Made by a program: the position numbers and the translations under genes. Under the pieces are notes generated by a model. That model made no database searches. It was not told the origin of the DNA and saw only the letters and a program-made list of their open reading frames with translations. A DNA stretch of 64,000 nt from Streptomyces sp. NBC_00554 (GTDB lineage: Bacteria; Actinomycetota; Actinomycetes; Streptomycetales; Streptomycetaceae), in the NCBI RefSeq assembly GCF_041431135.1, contig NZ_CP107799.1:7688001-7752000 (forward strand), given 5' to 3'. The stretch's first letter is position 1. Every line of letters begins with the position of its first letter. Shown here in pieces: positions 1 to 8,426 of this stretch.

Positions 1-1119
1 CAGGTTGTAGCCCACCGCCGCGCCGGTGCAGCGCACCCGGGGTTCGTACAACTCCGGCAGATACGCGGCGATGACGGCGAACATCGTGATGAACGAGATC
101 AGCGCCACCAGGAAGCCGAGGAACATCAGCAGGGGTTCACCGGTCGACAGCAGCGCGATCATCGGGAACATCCACAACGCGGCGCCCGCGCAGCCCACCA
201 GACACAGCGGCCGCCGTCCGTAGCGGTCGCCGAGCAGCGCCATCAGAGGCGTCAGGGAGCCCTTCACCACCACGGCGGCCATGATGCAGGACAGCATGAC
301 GGTACGGCTCACACCGAGCCGTTCGACTCCGTACGCGAGTGCCCAGGTCGTCACCGCGTAGAACACCGCGTATCCGACCGCGAGGCCGCCGGCCGTCAGC
401 AGCACCAGCCGCCAGTGATCGCGCACCACTTCGGCGAGCGGCACGCGCGCGTGGTCCCGCATCTCCAGGAACTGCGGGCTCTCCACCAGCGAACTGCGCA
501 GCCACAGCCCCGCCGCCGCGAGCACGCCCGCCGCCCAGAACGGCACCCGCCACCCCCAAGCCGCGAACTGCGCGTCGGACAGCGTCGCCGACAGCACCAG
601 CATCACGCCGTTGGCCAGCACGAACCCCAGCGAAGGGCCGATCTGCGGGAAGCTCGACCACAGCCCGCGCCGCTCGGCGGGAGCGTGCTCGGCGGTCAGC
701 AGCACCGCCCCGCCCCACTCCCCGCCAAGTCCGAGCCCCTGCAGAAAGCGCAGCACCAGAAGGAGTACGGGAGCGGCCACACCGATCGTGTTGTACGTCG
801 GTACGCAGCCGACGGCGACGGTCGCCGCGCCGGTCAGCAGCAGCGAGGCGACGAGGACCGGCCGCCGCCCGTGCCGGTCCCCGATGTGCCCGAAGAGCAC
901 CGAGCCGAGCGGGCGTGCGACGAAGCCGACGCCGAACGTCGCGAAGGCCGCCAGTGTCCCCGCCAGCGGAGAGAACGTCGGGAAGAACAGCGGCCCGAGG
1001 ACCAGCGCGGCCGCGGTGCCGTAGACGAAGAAGTCGTAGAACTCGATGGCCGTCCCGGCGAGCGAGGCGGCCGCGAGCCGGAGCATGGAGGGCTTCTTAA
1101 CTGTGTGTACGTCTTGCAT
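1..1119 (-). CDS. MHS-family MFS transporter (3' end outside window)
   Basis: Membrane transporter of the major facilitator superfamily, metabolite:H+ symporter (ShiA/ProP-like) group; the substrate cannot be told. The reading frame is open from an ATG at 1119 to the window edge, giving 373 residues with no stop. Near the N-terminus it shows the family signature GTAIEFYDFFVYG, followed by FGVGFVARPLGSVLFGHIGD and GDRHGRRPVLV (MFS loop 2-3 motif), then LQGLGLGGEWGGAVLL, which is typical of MHS proteins. A second copy of the loop motif, GDRYGRRPLC, marks the second six-helix half. About one to two helices and the C-terminal tail should lie beyond base 1. No good ribosome site precedes the ATG; an alternative ATG lies at 1086. 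Family call is firm, substrate unknown. Confidence 0.85.
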   Translation of the reverse strand, partial: MQDVHTVKKPSMLRLAAASLAGTAIEFYDFFVYGTAAALVLGPLFFPTFSPLAGTLAAFATFGVGFVARPLGSVLFGHIGDRHGRRPVLVASLLLTGAATVAVGCVPTYNTIGVAAPVLLLVLRFLQGLGLGGEWGGAVLLTAEHAPAERRGLWSSFPQIGPSLGFVLANGVMLVLSATLSDAQFAAWGWRVPFWAAGVLAAAGLWLRSSLVESPQFLEMRDHARVPLAEVVRDHWRLVLLTAGGLAVGYAVFYAVTTWALAYGVERLGVSRTVMLSCIMAAVVVKGSLTPLMALLGDRYGRRPLCLVGCAGAALWMFPMIALLSTGEPLLMFLGFLVALISFITMFAVIAAYLPELYEPRVRCTGAAVGYNL

Positions 1120-1179
1120 GCCGCGTCAACTACCCACGGTGATCGGCGGTTACGGGGGCGCGCGGAGGCTCGTTCCGTG

Positions 1180-2226
1180 TCAGTAGGTGACCGTGATGCG
1201 CCGGGCCGGGCCGTCGACGCGGATGGTGCCTCCATAGGGGATGACGATCTGCGGATCGGTGTGACCGAAGTCCACATCGAGGACGACCAACATGTTGGGC
1301 GCATATATGTCGACGGCCCGGAGCACCGCCTCGTGCTGCTCCCGTACGTAACGGGCTCTGGCATCGGCGTCGTTGGGCTGCTCGAACGACCACGCCTTGG
1401 GGCGGGCCATCAGGAGCGCCGGGAAGCGCTGCAGCAAGCCACGCTCGCCCATGCTGCGCAGGATCCAGAAGACGTCGCTCGCTCTCGGCATCTCCTCCGA
1501 GGTCTCCAGGAACAGCACGTGTCCGTCGTACACGGAAGGATCACGGGAGATCTCGCGGTCCGCCATCAACAGCCAGGAGAGGATCTCGAGGTTGCCGCCC
1601 CAGGAGCGGCCCTCGACCACGCGGTCCGGGCGGTGCCAGGTCCAGCCGTCGCCCGGTTCCGTCGACGGCTCGGACTCGAAGGTCGCCGGGTCCTCCCAGG
1701 GGCGGTTGACCTCACCGAATCGGTCGGCCGCGCGCAGCTCGTACGGCCCGGAGGTGAACAGCGCGGCCCGCAGCGACTCGGCGGTCAGCGGGTCCATGGC
1801 ACCGGGGCGACCGAGCTCGCACATCACCGATCCGCCGTGGTAGCCGACGATTCCGGCGTTCCACAGGTATGCGAGGAGGTTGGTGTTGTCGCTGTACCCG
1901 AAGAACGGCTTCGGGTTCGCGCGGATCAACTCCCGGTCCAGCAAGGGCAGCACGGTGATCTGGTCGTCGCCGCCGATCGAGGAGATGACGGCCTTGATCG
2001 TCGGGTCGGCGAACGCCGCGTGGATGTCGTCGGCACGCTCCTGAGGCGTCGAGCCCATCTTCCGGGTCGCCGGATACTCGACCGGTTCGAGGCCGTACTC
2101 CTTGCGCAGCCTCTCCAGCCCCAGTTCGTACGGAAGCGGCAGGAGCCCGGGGAGGCCGGAGGACGGCGAGATCACCGCTGCCCGGTCGCCCGGCGAGGGC
2201 TTGGGAGGGTACGAGGGCGTCGTCAT
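1180..2226 (-). CDS. S66 family LD-carboxypeptidase / MccF-like serine peptidase
   Basis: Cytoplasmic serine peptidase of family S66, whose members trim tetrapeptide muropeptides or detoxify microcin C-like peptide nucleotides. The 348-residue protein starts MTTPSYPPKPSPGDRAAVIS and has the nucleophile-elbow region GYSDNTNLLAY (Ser in the S66 position), ISSIGGDDQ upstream of it, SWGGNLEIL, VLFLETSEE (catalytic Glu region) and DFGHTDPQ (catalytic His), so a full Ser-Glu-His triad is present. Length fits the MccF subgroup. The frame is open upstream to 2688, but that part overlaps aroQ antisense, so the ATG at 2226 is chosen; no Shine-Dalgarno precedes it and it may be leaderless. It runs divergently from aroQ with about 100 bp between starts. 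Whether it acts on peptidoglycan or on an antibiotic peptide is not visible. Confidence 0.85.
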   Translation of the reverse strand: MTTPSYPPKPSPGDRAAVISPSSGLPGLLPLPYELGLERLRKEYGLEPVEYPATRKMGSTPQERADDIHAAFADPTIKAVISSIGGDDQITVLPLLDRELIRANPKPFFGYSDNTNLLAYLWNAGIVGYHGGSVMCELGRPGAMDPLTAESLRAALFTSGPYELRAADRFGEVNRPWEDPATFESEPSTEPGDGWTWHRPDRVVEGRSWGGNLEILSWLLMADREISRDPSVYDGHVLFLETSEEMPRASDVFWILRSMGERGLLQRFPALLMARPKAWSFEQPNDADARARYVREQHEAVLRAVDIYAPNMLVVLDVDFGHTDPQIVIPYGGTIRVDGPARRITVTY

Positions 2227-2328
2227 GACGGGAGGGTATGGGGCGCTACCGGCTCGGCGCACCGTGATAAACCGGGTCTGAGCAGCGGTCCTCAACGGGC
2301 CGGCAGACCTGGAAGGACCGGAGGAACT

Positions 2329-2802
2329 GTGCCCCGCACACTTGCCAACGCCCCGATCATGATCCTCAACGGGCCCAACCTGAACCTTCTCGGGCAGCGC
2401 CAGCCGGAGATCTACGGCTCGGACACGCTCGCCGACGTCGAGGCCCTGTGTGCCAAGGCGGCGGCCGCGCACGGCGGCACGGTGGACTTCCGCCAGTCCA
2501 ACCACGAGGGCGAGTTGGTGGACTGGATCCACGAGGCACGCCTGAACCACGCCGGGATCGTGATCAACCCGGCCGCCTACTCGCACACCTCCGTCGCGAT
2601 CCTGGATGCGCTCAACACCTGCGACGGCCTTCCGGTGGTGGAGGTCCACATCTCCAACATCCACCAGCGCGAGGAGTTCCGGCACCACTCGTACGTCTCC
2701 CTCCGCGCCGACGGGGTGATCGCGGGGTGCGGTGTGCAGGGGTACGCGTTCGCGGTGGAGCGGGTCGCGGCGCTCGCGGGGACGGGGCAGACGGAGGCCT
2801 GA
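2329..2802 (+). CDS. aroQ: Type II 3-dehydroquinate dehydratase
   Basis: Third enzyme of the shikimate pathway: converts 3-dehydroquinate to 3-dehydroshikimate, either for aromatic amino acids or for quinate breakdown. The protein is 157 residues, the normal size of the type II dodecameric enzyme. It shows ILNGPNLNLLGQRQPEIYG (loop with the catalytic Tyr and Arg), QSNHEGELVDWIHEA, INPAAYSHTSVAILDA and VEVHISNIHQREEFRHHS, which are the type II signature blocks. The start is a GTG at 2329 with GGAGG five bases upstream (2320-2324), better than any in-frame alternative. The 25 bp containing its stop codon are repeated downstream (see the repeat at 2783-2886). Confidence 0.95.
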   Translation: MPRTLANAPIMILNGPNLNLLGQRQPEIYGSDTLADVEALCAKAAAAHGGTVDFRQSNHEGELVDWIHEARLNHAGIVINPAAYSHTSVAILDALNTCDGLPVVEVHISNIHQREEFRHHSYVSLRADGVIAGCGVQGYAFAVERVAALAGTGQTEA

Positions 2803-2886
2803 CAGTGCTGGTCACCCGGAGGCCTGACGGTGCCGGGCAGGCGGAGGCGCGACGGCGTGGGGCAGGCGCAGGCGCAGACCTGACGG
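2783..2886 (+). repeat. Degenerate 25-bp tandem repeat over the aroQ stop codon
   Basis: Four head-to-tail units of about 25 bp begin inside aroQ: 2783-2807, 2808-2832, 2833-2857 and 2858-2886. The shared core is GGAGGCCTGACGGTG or a close variant, so the aroQ TGA and its surroundings are copied downstream. Nothing else coding is visible between aroQ and the next gene. Confidence 0.7.
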
Positions 2887-2968
2887 AGCGGGGGCGTGCG
2901 ACCGCCTGGCGAAATGGCAAGCGGACGCATGGAGTCCGATTGTCGGTGGCGGATGCCACGATCAATTC

Positions 2969-4726
2969 ATGGATTTCTTCGAGGGATTGATCGCCCCGGA
3001 CGAGCCGGACGAACCGCAACCGGAGACGCATCACCGGCTGGGCGCCTATCGGCCGGGCGGGGACGAGCCGTTACCGCCCGCCAACTGGTTCCTGCCCGCG
3101 CAACTGCCGCAGGTCACCGAGCTGGGCGTCGGCCCGGATGTCCGGATCATGCTCACCGGCTGGCAGGTGTGGCCCGGTTCGGTGACGCTCCGGCTCGGCG
3201 TGTTCCTGCGGACGATACGACAGGGTGGCCAGACGCATCCCGTGCGCTTCGGGGCAGGCCGTGCGGGAGCCGGAGCTCTGCGCTTCGGCGTGCTGCTCGC
3301 CGACGGAAGGCGGGTCACCACCCTCGACGGGCACCCGTGGCCCGCGCCCACGGAGGGGCCGCCGCGGCCGACGCTCCAGTTGCGGGGCGGGGGCGGCGGC
3401 GGATTCCACTATCAAGTAGAGCTGCACCTCTCGCAGTTGCCGCCGGAAGGGCCCATGCAACTGGTGGCCGAGTGGCCCGACCAGGGTGTGCCCGAAATCC
3501 GTACGGAGATCGATGCGACGGTGCTGCGAGCCGCGGCCGCCGAGGCGGTCGAGATCTGGCCGGAGAGCGAGCCTCCACCCCCTGCGGAGCAGGGCGGGAA
3601 AGCGGGGAGTTTCGCGATCATCAGCATGGGGCCGTCGGAAATCATGGCGCAGGCGATCGTAGGCCCCGCGGGGCGGCGCGGCAGCCGGCCGGCAGGTCCG
3701 CCGCCGCCGACCCCGGAGCGCAGTGACTGGGAGGGCATGGGACTCGCGGGATGGCAGGACATCGACCTGGTCAGAACACGCCTCGCGCACGGCGCTGACC
3801 CTGTGGCGCGACTGGATTCCTGGTCCGACGAGACGCCACTGCACCGCGCCGCGGAGCATGGCGTACCCGAGGTCGTCGCCGAACTCCTGAGGCACGTGCA
3901 GGACGTGGACGCGCAGGCGCGCGAGGAACGCACCCCGCTGTGGGAGGCGGTCTGCCACGGCAAGAGGGAGGCAGCGGAGTTGCTGCTCGCCGCGGGCGCC
4001 GACGCCTGGAGCCCGCAGATGGGCGGACGGTCTCCTGGCCGCCTCGCACTCACCACCGAGCTGGCCCCGCTTTTCCAGGCGCTGCCGAATGCCGTGCTCC
4101 TCACGCCGGATGAGCACGCGGCCCAGGAAGACGCCGACCGCAGGGCCGCCGTCTTTCACGACATGCACCTCGACGGACTGTCGGTTGCCTTTGTGGCGTC
4201 GATCGACGAGGAGACGGTGATACGCCGCCTGGGCGCCGACCCGGCCGCCGCTCCGGTACTGGACCTCGACAGGGAGCCGGGTCCGTACGGCACAGGGCCC
4301 AACGGGTTCGACCCCGATGACTACGACCTCGCCGAGCGCTTTGTGGGCGTGACCGGAGTGGCGGGCGGGTGCGTCCTGATACAGCCCGCCTGGTACTACC
4401 TCAGCAGGCCGGACATTCTCAACGCCCTCTCGCCCGGAACCACCGCGTACGGGCTCTACTTCAATCCGAAGGGAGGCACCTTCGGAGAATTCTCGCGAGA
4501 CGGCCGCAGCGAGCGGCACGAGGAGATCGGCTCCGTGTCCGGGGACGAACCCGACCTCCACTGGCTGTACCGCTTCTGGCAGTGGGACAAGCCCGGGATG
4601 TGGGGCGCCCACTCCCTCGCGTACGCCTCACACATGGGCGGAATACGCGTGACCAACCGTGCTGCGGTCGTGGGGCCGCCGCGGCGCTGGGCGGAGATAC
4701 CCGAGGACAGCGAGCTGCTGAGCTGA
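2969..4726 (+). CDS. Ankyrin-repeat protein with unclassified flanking domains
   Basis: A 585-residue protein with no signal peptide or membrane segment, so probably cytoplasmic. Residues about 1-190 form an uncharacterised, beta-rich looking region (tryptophan-containing, with repeated short hydrophobic strands). A Pro-rich linker (about 195-250) follows. Ankyrin repeats occupy about 275-350; clear helices are SDETPLHRAAEHGVPEVVAE and ERTPLWEAVCHGKREAAELL. The C-terminal 200 residues contain AFVASIDEETVIRRLGADP and many aromatic residues (WLYRFWQWDKPGMWG), a pattern I know only from uncharacterised Streptomyces proteins. The start ATG at 2969 has no strong ribosome site. Ankyrin repeats point to a protein-binding role; the function is not known. 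It ends 67 bp before a convergent ABC transporter operon. Confidence 0.75.
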   Translation: MDFFEGLIAPDEPDEPQPETHHRLGAYRPGGDEPLPPANWFLPAQLPQVTELGVGPDVRIMLTGWQVWPGSVTLRLGVFLRTIRQGGQTHPVRFGAGRAGAGALRFGVLLADGRRVTTLDGHPWPAPTEGPPRPTLQLRGGGGGGFHYQVELHLSQLPPEGPMQLVAEWPDQGVPEIRTEIDATVLRAAAAEAVEIWPESEPPPPAEQGGKAGSFAIISMGPSEIMAQAIVGPAGRRGSRPAGPPPPTPERSDWEGMGLAGWQDIDLVRTRLAHGADPVARLDSWSDETPLHRAAEHGVPEVVAELLRHVQDVDAQAREERTPLWEAVCHGKREAAELLLAAGADAWSPQMGGRSPGRLALTTELAPLFQALPNAVLLTPDEHAAQEDADRRAAVFHDMHLDGLSVAFVASIDEETVIRRLGADPAAAPVLDLDREPGPYGTGPNGFDPDDYDLAERFVGVTGVAGGCVLIQPAWYYLSRPDILNALSPGTTAYGLYFNPKGGTFGEFSRDGRSERHEEIGSVSGDEPDLHWLYRFWQWDKPGMWGAHSLAYASHMGGIRVTNRAAVVGPPRRWAEIPEDSELLS

Positions 4727-4793
4727 CGCACGCCTTCCCGAGCGCCGTGTCACCGGCTCCAAGGCCGATGTCATGCCGGCTCCGAGCCGTGGG

Positions 4794-5546
4794 TCAGAGC
4801 CGCCCCGCCTCCACGATGCGCCGCAGGAAGCGCTGCGTCCGCTCCTGTTGCGGGTTCCCGAAGAGCTCCTCGGCCGTGCCGCGTTCGAGGACCACGCCGC
4901 CGTCGAGGAAGCAGACCTGATCCGCGACCTCGCGGGCGAAGCCCATCTCGTGCGTGGCCAGGACCATGGTCATGCCGTCGTCCTTCAAGTCCCGGACGAC
5001 GGTGAGCACTTCGCCCACGAGCTCCGGGTCGAGGGCGGCGGTGATCTCGTCCAGGAGCAGCAGCCGCGGGCGTACGGCCAGCGCGCGGACGATCGCCGCT
5101 CGTTGCTGCTGGCCACCGCTCAGCCGGTCCGGATACTCGGCCGCCTTGGCGCCGAGCCCGAGCCGGTCGAGCAGCTCACGGGCGTGCGCCTCCGCCTCCG
5201 CGCGGCTCACGCCGTGCACACGGCGCGGAGCGAGGGTGATGTTCTCCAGGACGGTCATGTGCGGAAAGAGATTGTACGCCTGGAAGACCACGCCGATACG
5301 GCGGCGTACCGCGTCCGGGTCGGTCCGCGGGTCGGTGATCTCCTCGTCGTCCAGCCAGATCGCGCCGTCGTCGATGTCCTCAAGGAGGTTGGCGCAGCGG
5401 AGCAGGGTGGACTTGCCGGAACCGGAGGCGCCGATCAGCGCGGTCACCGTGTGCGGGGCGACATCGAGGTCGACGTCCCGCAGCACGACCGACTCGCCGA
5501 AGGTCTTGCGGACGGACTCCATGCGCAGAACCGGAGCGGCGGTCAT
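4794..5546 (-). CDS. Polar amino-acid ABC importer, ATP-binding protein
   Basis: ATPase of a polar amino-acid importer (GlnQ/HisP type), acting on the inner membrane face with the permease at 5543-6445. The 250 residues hold every ABC motif: Walker A GASGSGKST, Q-loop in VVFQAYNLFPHMTVLENI, signature LSGGQQQRAAIVRAL, Walker B LLLLDEITAALDPE and the H-loop ATHEMGFARE. DEITAALDP in place of the usual DEPTSALDP is a conservative family variant. The ATG at 5546 overlaps the permease stop (ATGA), so the two are translationally coupled. Third gene of a binding protein-permease-ATPase operon; the amino acid cannot be told. Confidence 0.93.
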   Translation of the reverse strand: MTAAPVLRMESVRKTFGESVVLRDVDLDVAPHTVTALIGASGSGKSTLLRCANLLEDIDDGAIWLDDEEITDPRTDPDAVRRRIGVVFQAYNLFPHMTVLENITLAPRRVHGVSRAEAEAHARELLDRLGLGAKAAEYPDRLSGGQQQRAAIVRALAVRPRLLLLDEITAALDPELVGEVLTVVRDLKDDGMTMVLATHEMGFAREVADQVCFLDGGVVLERGTAEELFGNPQQERTQRFLRRIVEAGRL

Positions 5547-6445
5547 ATGGTCCCTCCCTGTGCCCGCTGACGGTCCATCCGGGCCGTGACCCAGTCCGTG
5601 AAGCGGGTCATCGGGATGGTCAGTGCGACGAAGACCAGTCCCGCGACGATGTACGGCGTGTAGTTGAGGCTGCGGCCCACGATGATGTCCGCGGCACGCA
5701 CCGCGTCGACGGCGCCGCCGATCGAGACGAGTCCGGTGTCCTTCTGGAGGGACACCAGGTCGTTGAGGAGGGGCGGCACCTGGCGGCGTACGGCCTGGGG
5801 GAGTACGACGAACCGCAGGGACTGCCGGTTGGTGAGGCCCAGCGAGCGGGCCGCGGCGCGCTGCGAGGGGTGGATGGACTCGATGCCGGCGCGGAACACC
5901 TCGGCGACGTAGGCCGAGTACGTGAGCGTGAGCGCGGTGCCGCCCAGCAGGATCGGGTCCACCGTGACGCCCTGGAGCCGCAGCGCGGGGACACCCAGGA
6001 CCACGATCATCAGGTTGATGATCAGCGGGAGACCGCGGAAGAAGTCGGTGTACGCGGCGGCCAGCGCCCGCAGCGGGAAGAAGACCGGGCCGCGCAGGGT
6101 ACGCGCGACGGCGATCAGCATGCCGAGGACGAGCACCGCGACACCGCAGATCAGGAGCAGCCGGACGTTGAGCCACAGCCCTTCGAGGACCTTGGGGAAC
6201 GCCTCGCGCGCGTACTGCGCGTTGAAGAACGTCTCCTTGGTGCGCGGCCAGCCGGGAGCGTTGACGACGACGAGGTACAGGACGACGCCGGTGATCAGGG
6301 TGGAGAGCGCCGCGATCGCGGTCGCACGGCGGGAGCGGGTGCGCTTGTAGCGCTCCCGCTCGATCCGCCGCTGCGACGGGACGTACGCCTCGCGCATGTC
6401 CTCTTCGGCGGAGCCGCCGCCGGGCTCGTCCTTCACGACCGTCAC
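5543..6445 (-). CDS. Polar amino-acid ABC importer, permease
   Basis: Inner-membrane permease of the HisMQ/GlnP type, 300 residues. A charged cytoplasmic N-terminus (VPSQRRIERERYKRTRSRR) precedes TM1 (ATAIAALSTLITGVVLYLVV), then four or more further segments; TNRQSLRFVVLPQAVRRQVP is the EAA-like loop that contacts the ATPase, and LVSLQKDTGLVSIGG is typical of amino-acid permeases. A single permease gene implies a homodimer. The start is GTG 6445, overlapping the stop of the binding-protein gene (GTGA). The N-terminal extension of about 40 residues before TM1 is longer than in the classical enterobacterial members. Confidence 0.92.
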   Translation of the reverse strand: MTVVKDEPGGGSAEEDMREAYVPSQRRIERERYKRTRSRRATAIAALSTLITGVVLYLVVVNAPGWPRTKETFFNAQYAREAFPKVLEGLWLNVRLLLICGVAVLVLGMLIAVARTLRGPVFFPLRALAAAYTDFFRGLPLIINLMIVVLGVPALRLQGVTVDPILLGGTALTLTYSAYVAEVFRAGIESIHPSQRAAARSLGLTNRQSLRFVVLPQAVRRQVPPLLNDLVSLQKDTGLVSIGGAVDAVRAADIIVGRSLNYTPYIVAGLVFVALTIPMTRFTDWVTARMDRQRAQGGTI

Positions 6446-7320
6446 TTGAGTACCGGAGCGTCAACGGCGTCGGACAGCCACTGCTTCTCGATCGAGGCCA
6501 GCGTGCCGTCCTCGCGCAGGGTGTCCACCGCGTCGGTCACGCACGAGGTGAGCGCGCTGCCCTTGTCGAGTACGAGCCCGAACTGCTCGGGCGTGCCACC
6601 GCTGTTCTCGAACTGTCCGACGATCTTCGCGTCCGTCACCTCGGCCGCGGTGATGTAGAAGGCGGTCGGCAGGTCGACCACGATGGCGTCGACCTGGCCG
6701 TTCTTCAGCGCGGACTTGGCCTGGTCGTTCTTCGCGTACGCGGCCGGGGCCTCGGTGGGCTTCACGACATCGTTGATGTAGTTGAGGCTGGTGGTGCCGA
6801 CCTGGGCGCCCAGCTTCACGTCCTTGAGGTCCGCGATGCTCGTCGCCTTCGCCGCCTTGGAGTCCTTCAGCGCGATGACGGCCTGCCGGACGTCGTAGTA
6901 GCCGGACGAGAAGTCCACGGCCTTCTTGCGCTCGGCGCTGATCGACACCTGGTTGATGTCGAAGTCGAAGGTCTTCTCGCCGGGCGCGAAGGCCTTGTTG
7001 AAGGGGACGCTCTGCCAGACGACGTCGGTCTCGGCATAGCCCAGCTGCTTCGCCACGGCGTACGCGACCGCCGACTCGTAGCCCTCACCATTGGCGGGCT
7101 TGTCGTCCTTGAACCACGGTTCGTACGCGGGTTCGTCGGTCGCGATCGTCAGCTTGCCCGACGTCTCGGTGGCCAACTTGCCCTTGTCGCAGGCGTTCGC
7201 GGAGGGCGTGGCGTCAGCCTCGTCCTCGGGCTGCGGGGCGCAGCCGACGGCGACGACGGCGAGCAGGGCGACGGTGGCGGCGGACGCGGTGCGGCGCAGG
7301 GCGCGTTGGGCGAGAGGCAT
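6442..7320 (-). CDS. Amino-acid ABC importer, substrate-binding lipoprotein
   Basis: Extracytoplasmic solute-binding protein, family 3 (SBP_bac_3), 292 residues. The signal sequence begins MPLAQRALRRTASAATVALL and ends in a lipobox (VAVGCA), so it is a membrane-anchored lipoprotein. The mature part shows KLTIATDEPAYEPWFKDDK, FDFDINQVSISAERKKAVDF, KLGAQVGTTSLNYI and DAIVVDLPTAFY, blocks typical of polar amino-acid binders. It is the first gene of the three-gene operon. The chosen start is ATG 7320 because it gives a normal lipoprotein signal; no Shine-Dalgarno is visible and an upstream in-frame start near 7380 exists. Confidence 0.9.
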   Translation of the reverse strand: MPLAQRALRRTASAATVALLAVVAVGCAPQPEDEADATPSANACDKGKLATETSGKLTIATDEPAYEPWFKDDKPANGEGYESAVAYAVAKQLGYAETDVVWQSVPFNKAFAPGEKTFDFDINQVSISAERKKAVDFSSGYYDVRQAVIALKDSKAAKATSIADLKDVKLGAQVGTTSLNYINDVVKPTEAPAAYAKNDQAKSALKNGQVDAIVVDLPTAFYITAAEVTDAKIVGQFENSGGTPEQFGLVLDKGSALTSCVTDAVDTLREDGTLASIEKQWLSDAVDAPVLK

Positions 7321-7760
7321 GGCGGGAGAGTGACAGTGCGGCGTCCTGTTTGTCCAGGTCACAAGGGCAACTGTCCGCATAGTGGGAACGGGTGTTGCAT
7401 TCTTGTGAACGCACGCTGAGAGGGCCCGTCGAGCGTCCCGTCGAGACACTTCGCCGGGGCCGCCGGCCGAGGGCGGGGATCGATAGGCCGGCGGCCCATC
7501 CGCGCAGGAGCCGTCATCCTGCACGGGGCTGCACTCATTGGACTGCGCCGGGGCGCGCACCGGGAGCGCGCGCGTGGCACCGGCGCGTGCGCTCGGTTCA
7601 CACGGGGCGCGTGTTTTACGAAGCGCGCAGGGCGTGTGTGCATGGCTCACGCGGGGGCGTACGCCTCATGACGTGCGCGGGGCGCGTGCGCGCGATGTGC
7701 GCCGGGCGCATGCGCCCGAACTCGCGCCCCGCACCGGGGTTCACCACCCCGTCGCGGCGT
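7321..7760. other. 440-bp gene-free GCGC-rich interval
   Basis: No credible gene is seen. The first 60 bp probably carry the promoter of the amino-acid transporter operon. From about 7540 to 7735 the sequence is dominated by short GCGC/CGCG/GCGTGCG runs, with many possible small stems but no single long one. It ends with an 11-bp direct repeat, GTTCACCACCC, at 7739-7749 and 7759-7769; the second copy spans the stop codon of the minus-strand hydrolase gene. Confidence 0.6.
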
Positions 7761-8417
7761 TCACCACCCGCGTGCGCGCCACTCCGGCAGATGCGGTCGT
7801 TCCGCGCCCAGCGTCGTGTCGTTGCCGTGGCCCGGGTAGACCCAGGTCTCGTCGGACAGCGCACCGAAGATCTTTGTCTCGACATCGTGGATGAGGCTGG
7901 CGAACGCCGCCGGGTCCTTGCGTGTGTTGCCCACACCGCCCGGGAAGAGACAGTCCCCCGTGAACACATGCGGATGCCCGTGCGGGTCGTCGTAGACGAG
8001 CGCGATCGAGCCCGGCGTGTGCCCCACCAGGTGGCGTGCGGTGAGTTCCACGCGCCCCACCCGGATCGTGTCGCCGTCCTGGAGCGGGACATCGGTCGGC
8101 ACCGGGATGCCGTCGACGTCGTCGCGGCCCGCGTAGGTGCGGGCGCCCGTCGACGCCACGACCTCGGCGAGTGCCTGCCAGTGGTCGCCGTGCTGGTGGG
8201 TGGTGACCACGGACGCGATGCCGTCGTCGCCGATCAGCGTGAGCAGGGTCGAGGATTCGTTGGCCGCGTCGATCAGGAGCTGCTCGTCGGTCGCCCGGCA
8301 GCGCAGCAGATAGGCGTTGTTGTCCATCGGGCCCACCGCGACCTTGGAGATCATCAGGTCCTGCAACTCGTGCACATCGGCAGGGCCGCCGACCTTCACC
8401 GCTCCGCTGTACGTCAT
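7761..8417 (-). CDS. Metallo-beta-lactamase fold hydrolase (glyoxalase II-like)
   Basis: Probable thioester or sulfur-compound hydrolase of the metallo-beta-lactamase superfamily, 218 residues, cytoplasmic. It shows MDNNAYLLRC at the N-terminus, the metal motif TTHQHGDHW (HxHxDH), ARHLVGHTPGSIALVY (third His), FTGDCLFPGGVGNT (bridging Asp) and WVYPGHGNDTTLG (last His), so both metal sites are complete. The ATG at 8417 begins 9 bp after the stop of the mycothiol-type isomerase gene on the same strand, suggesting an operon; the pairing suggests low-molecular-weight thiol chemistry, but this is inference. Substrate unknown. Confidence 0.88.
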   Translation of the reverse strand: MTYSGAVKVGGPADVHELQDLMISKVAVGPMDNNAYLLRCRATDEQLLIDAANESSTLLTLIGDDGIASVVTTHQHGDHWQALAEVVASTGARTYAGRDDVDGIPVPTDVPLQDGDTIRVGRVELTARHLVGHTPGSIALVYDDPHGHPHVFTGDCLFPGGVGNTRKDPAAFASLIHDVETKIFGALSDETWVYPGHGNDTTLGAERPHLPEWRARGW

Positions 8418-8426
8418 GTCGGCAGC

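Noticed and set aside
415..2328. Plus-strand open frame before aroQ that would make a 795-residue protein
   Set aside because: It lies antisense to the transporter and the S66 peptidase genes; only the part from GTG 2329 has family features and a ribosome site.
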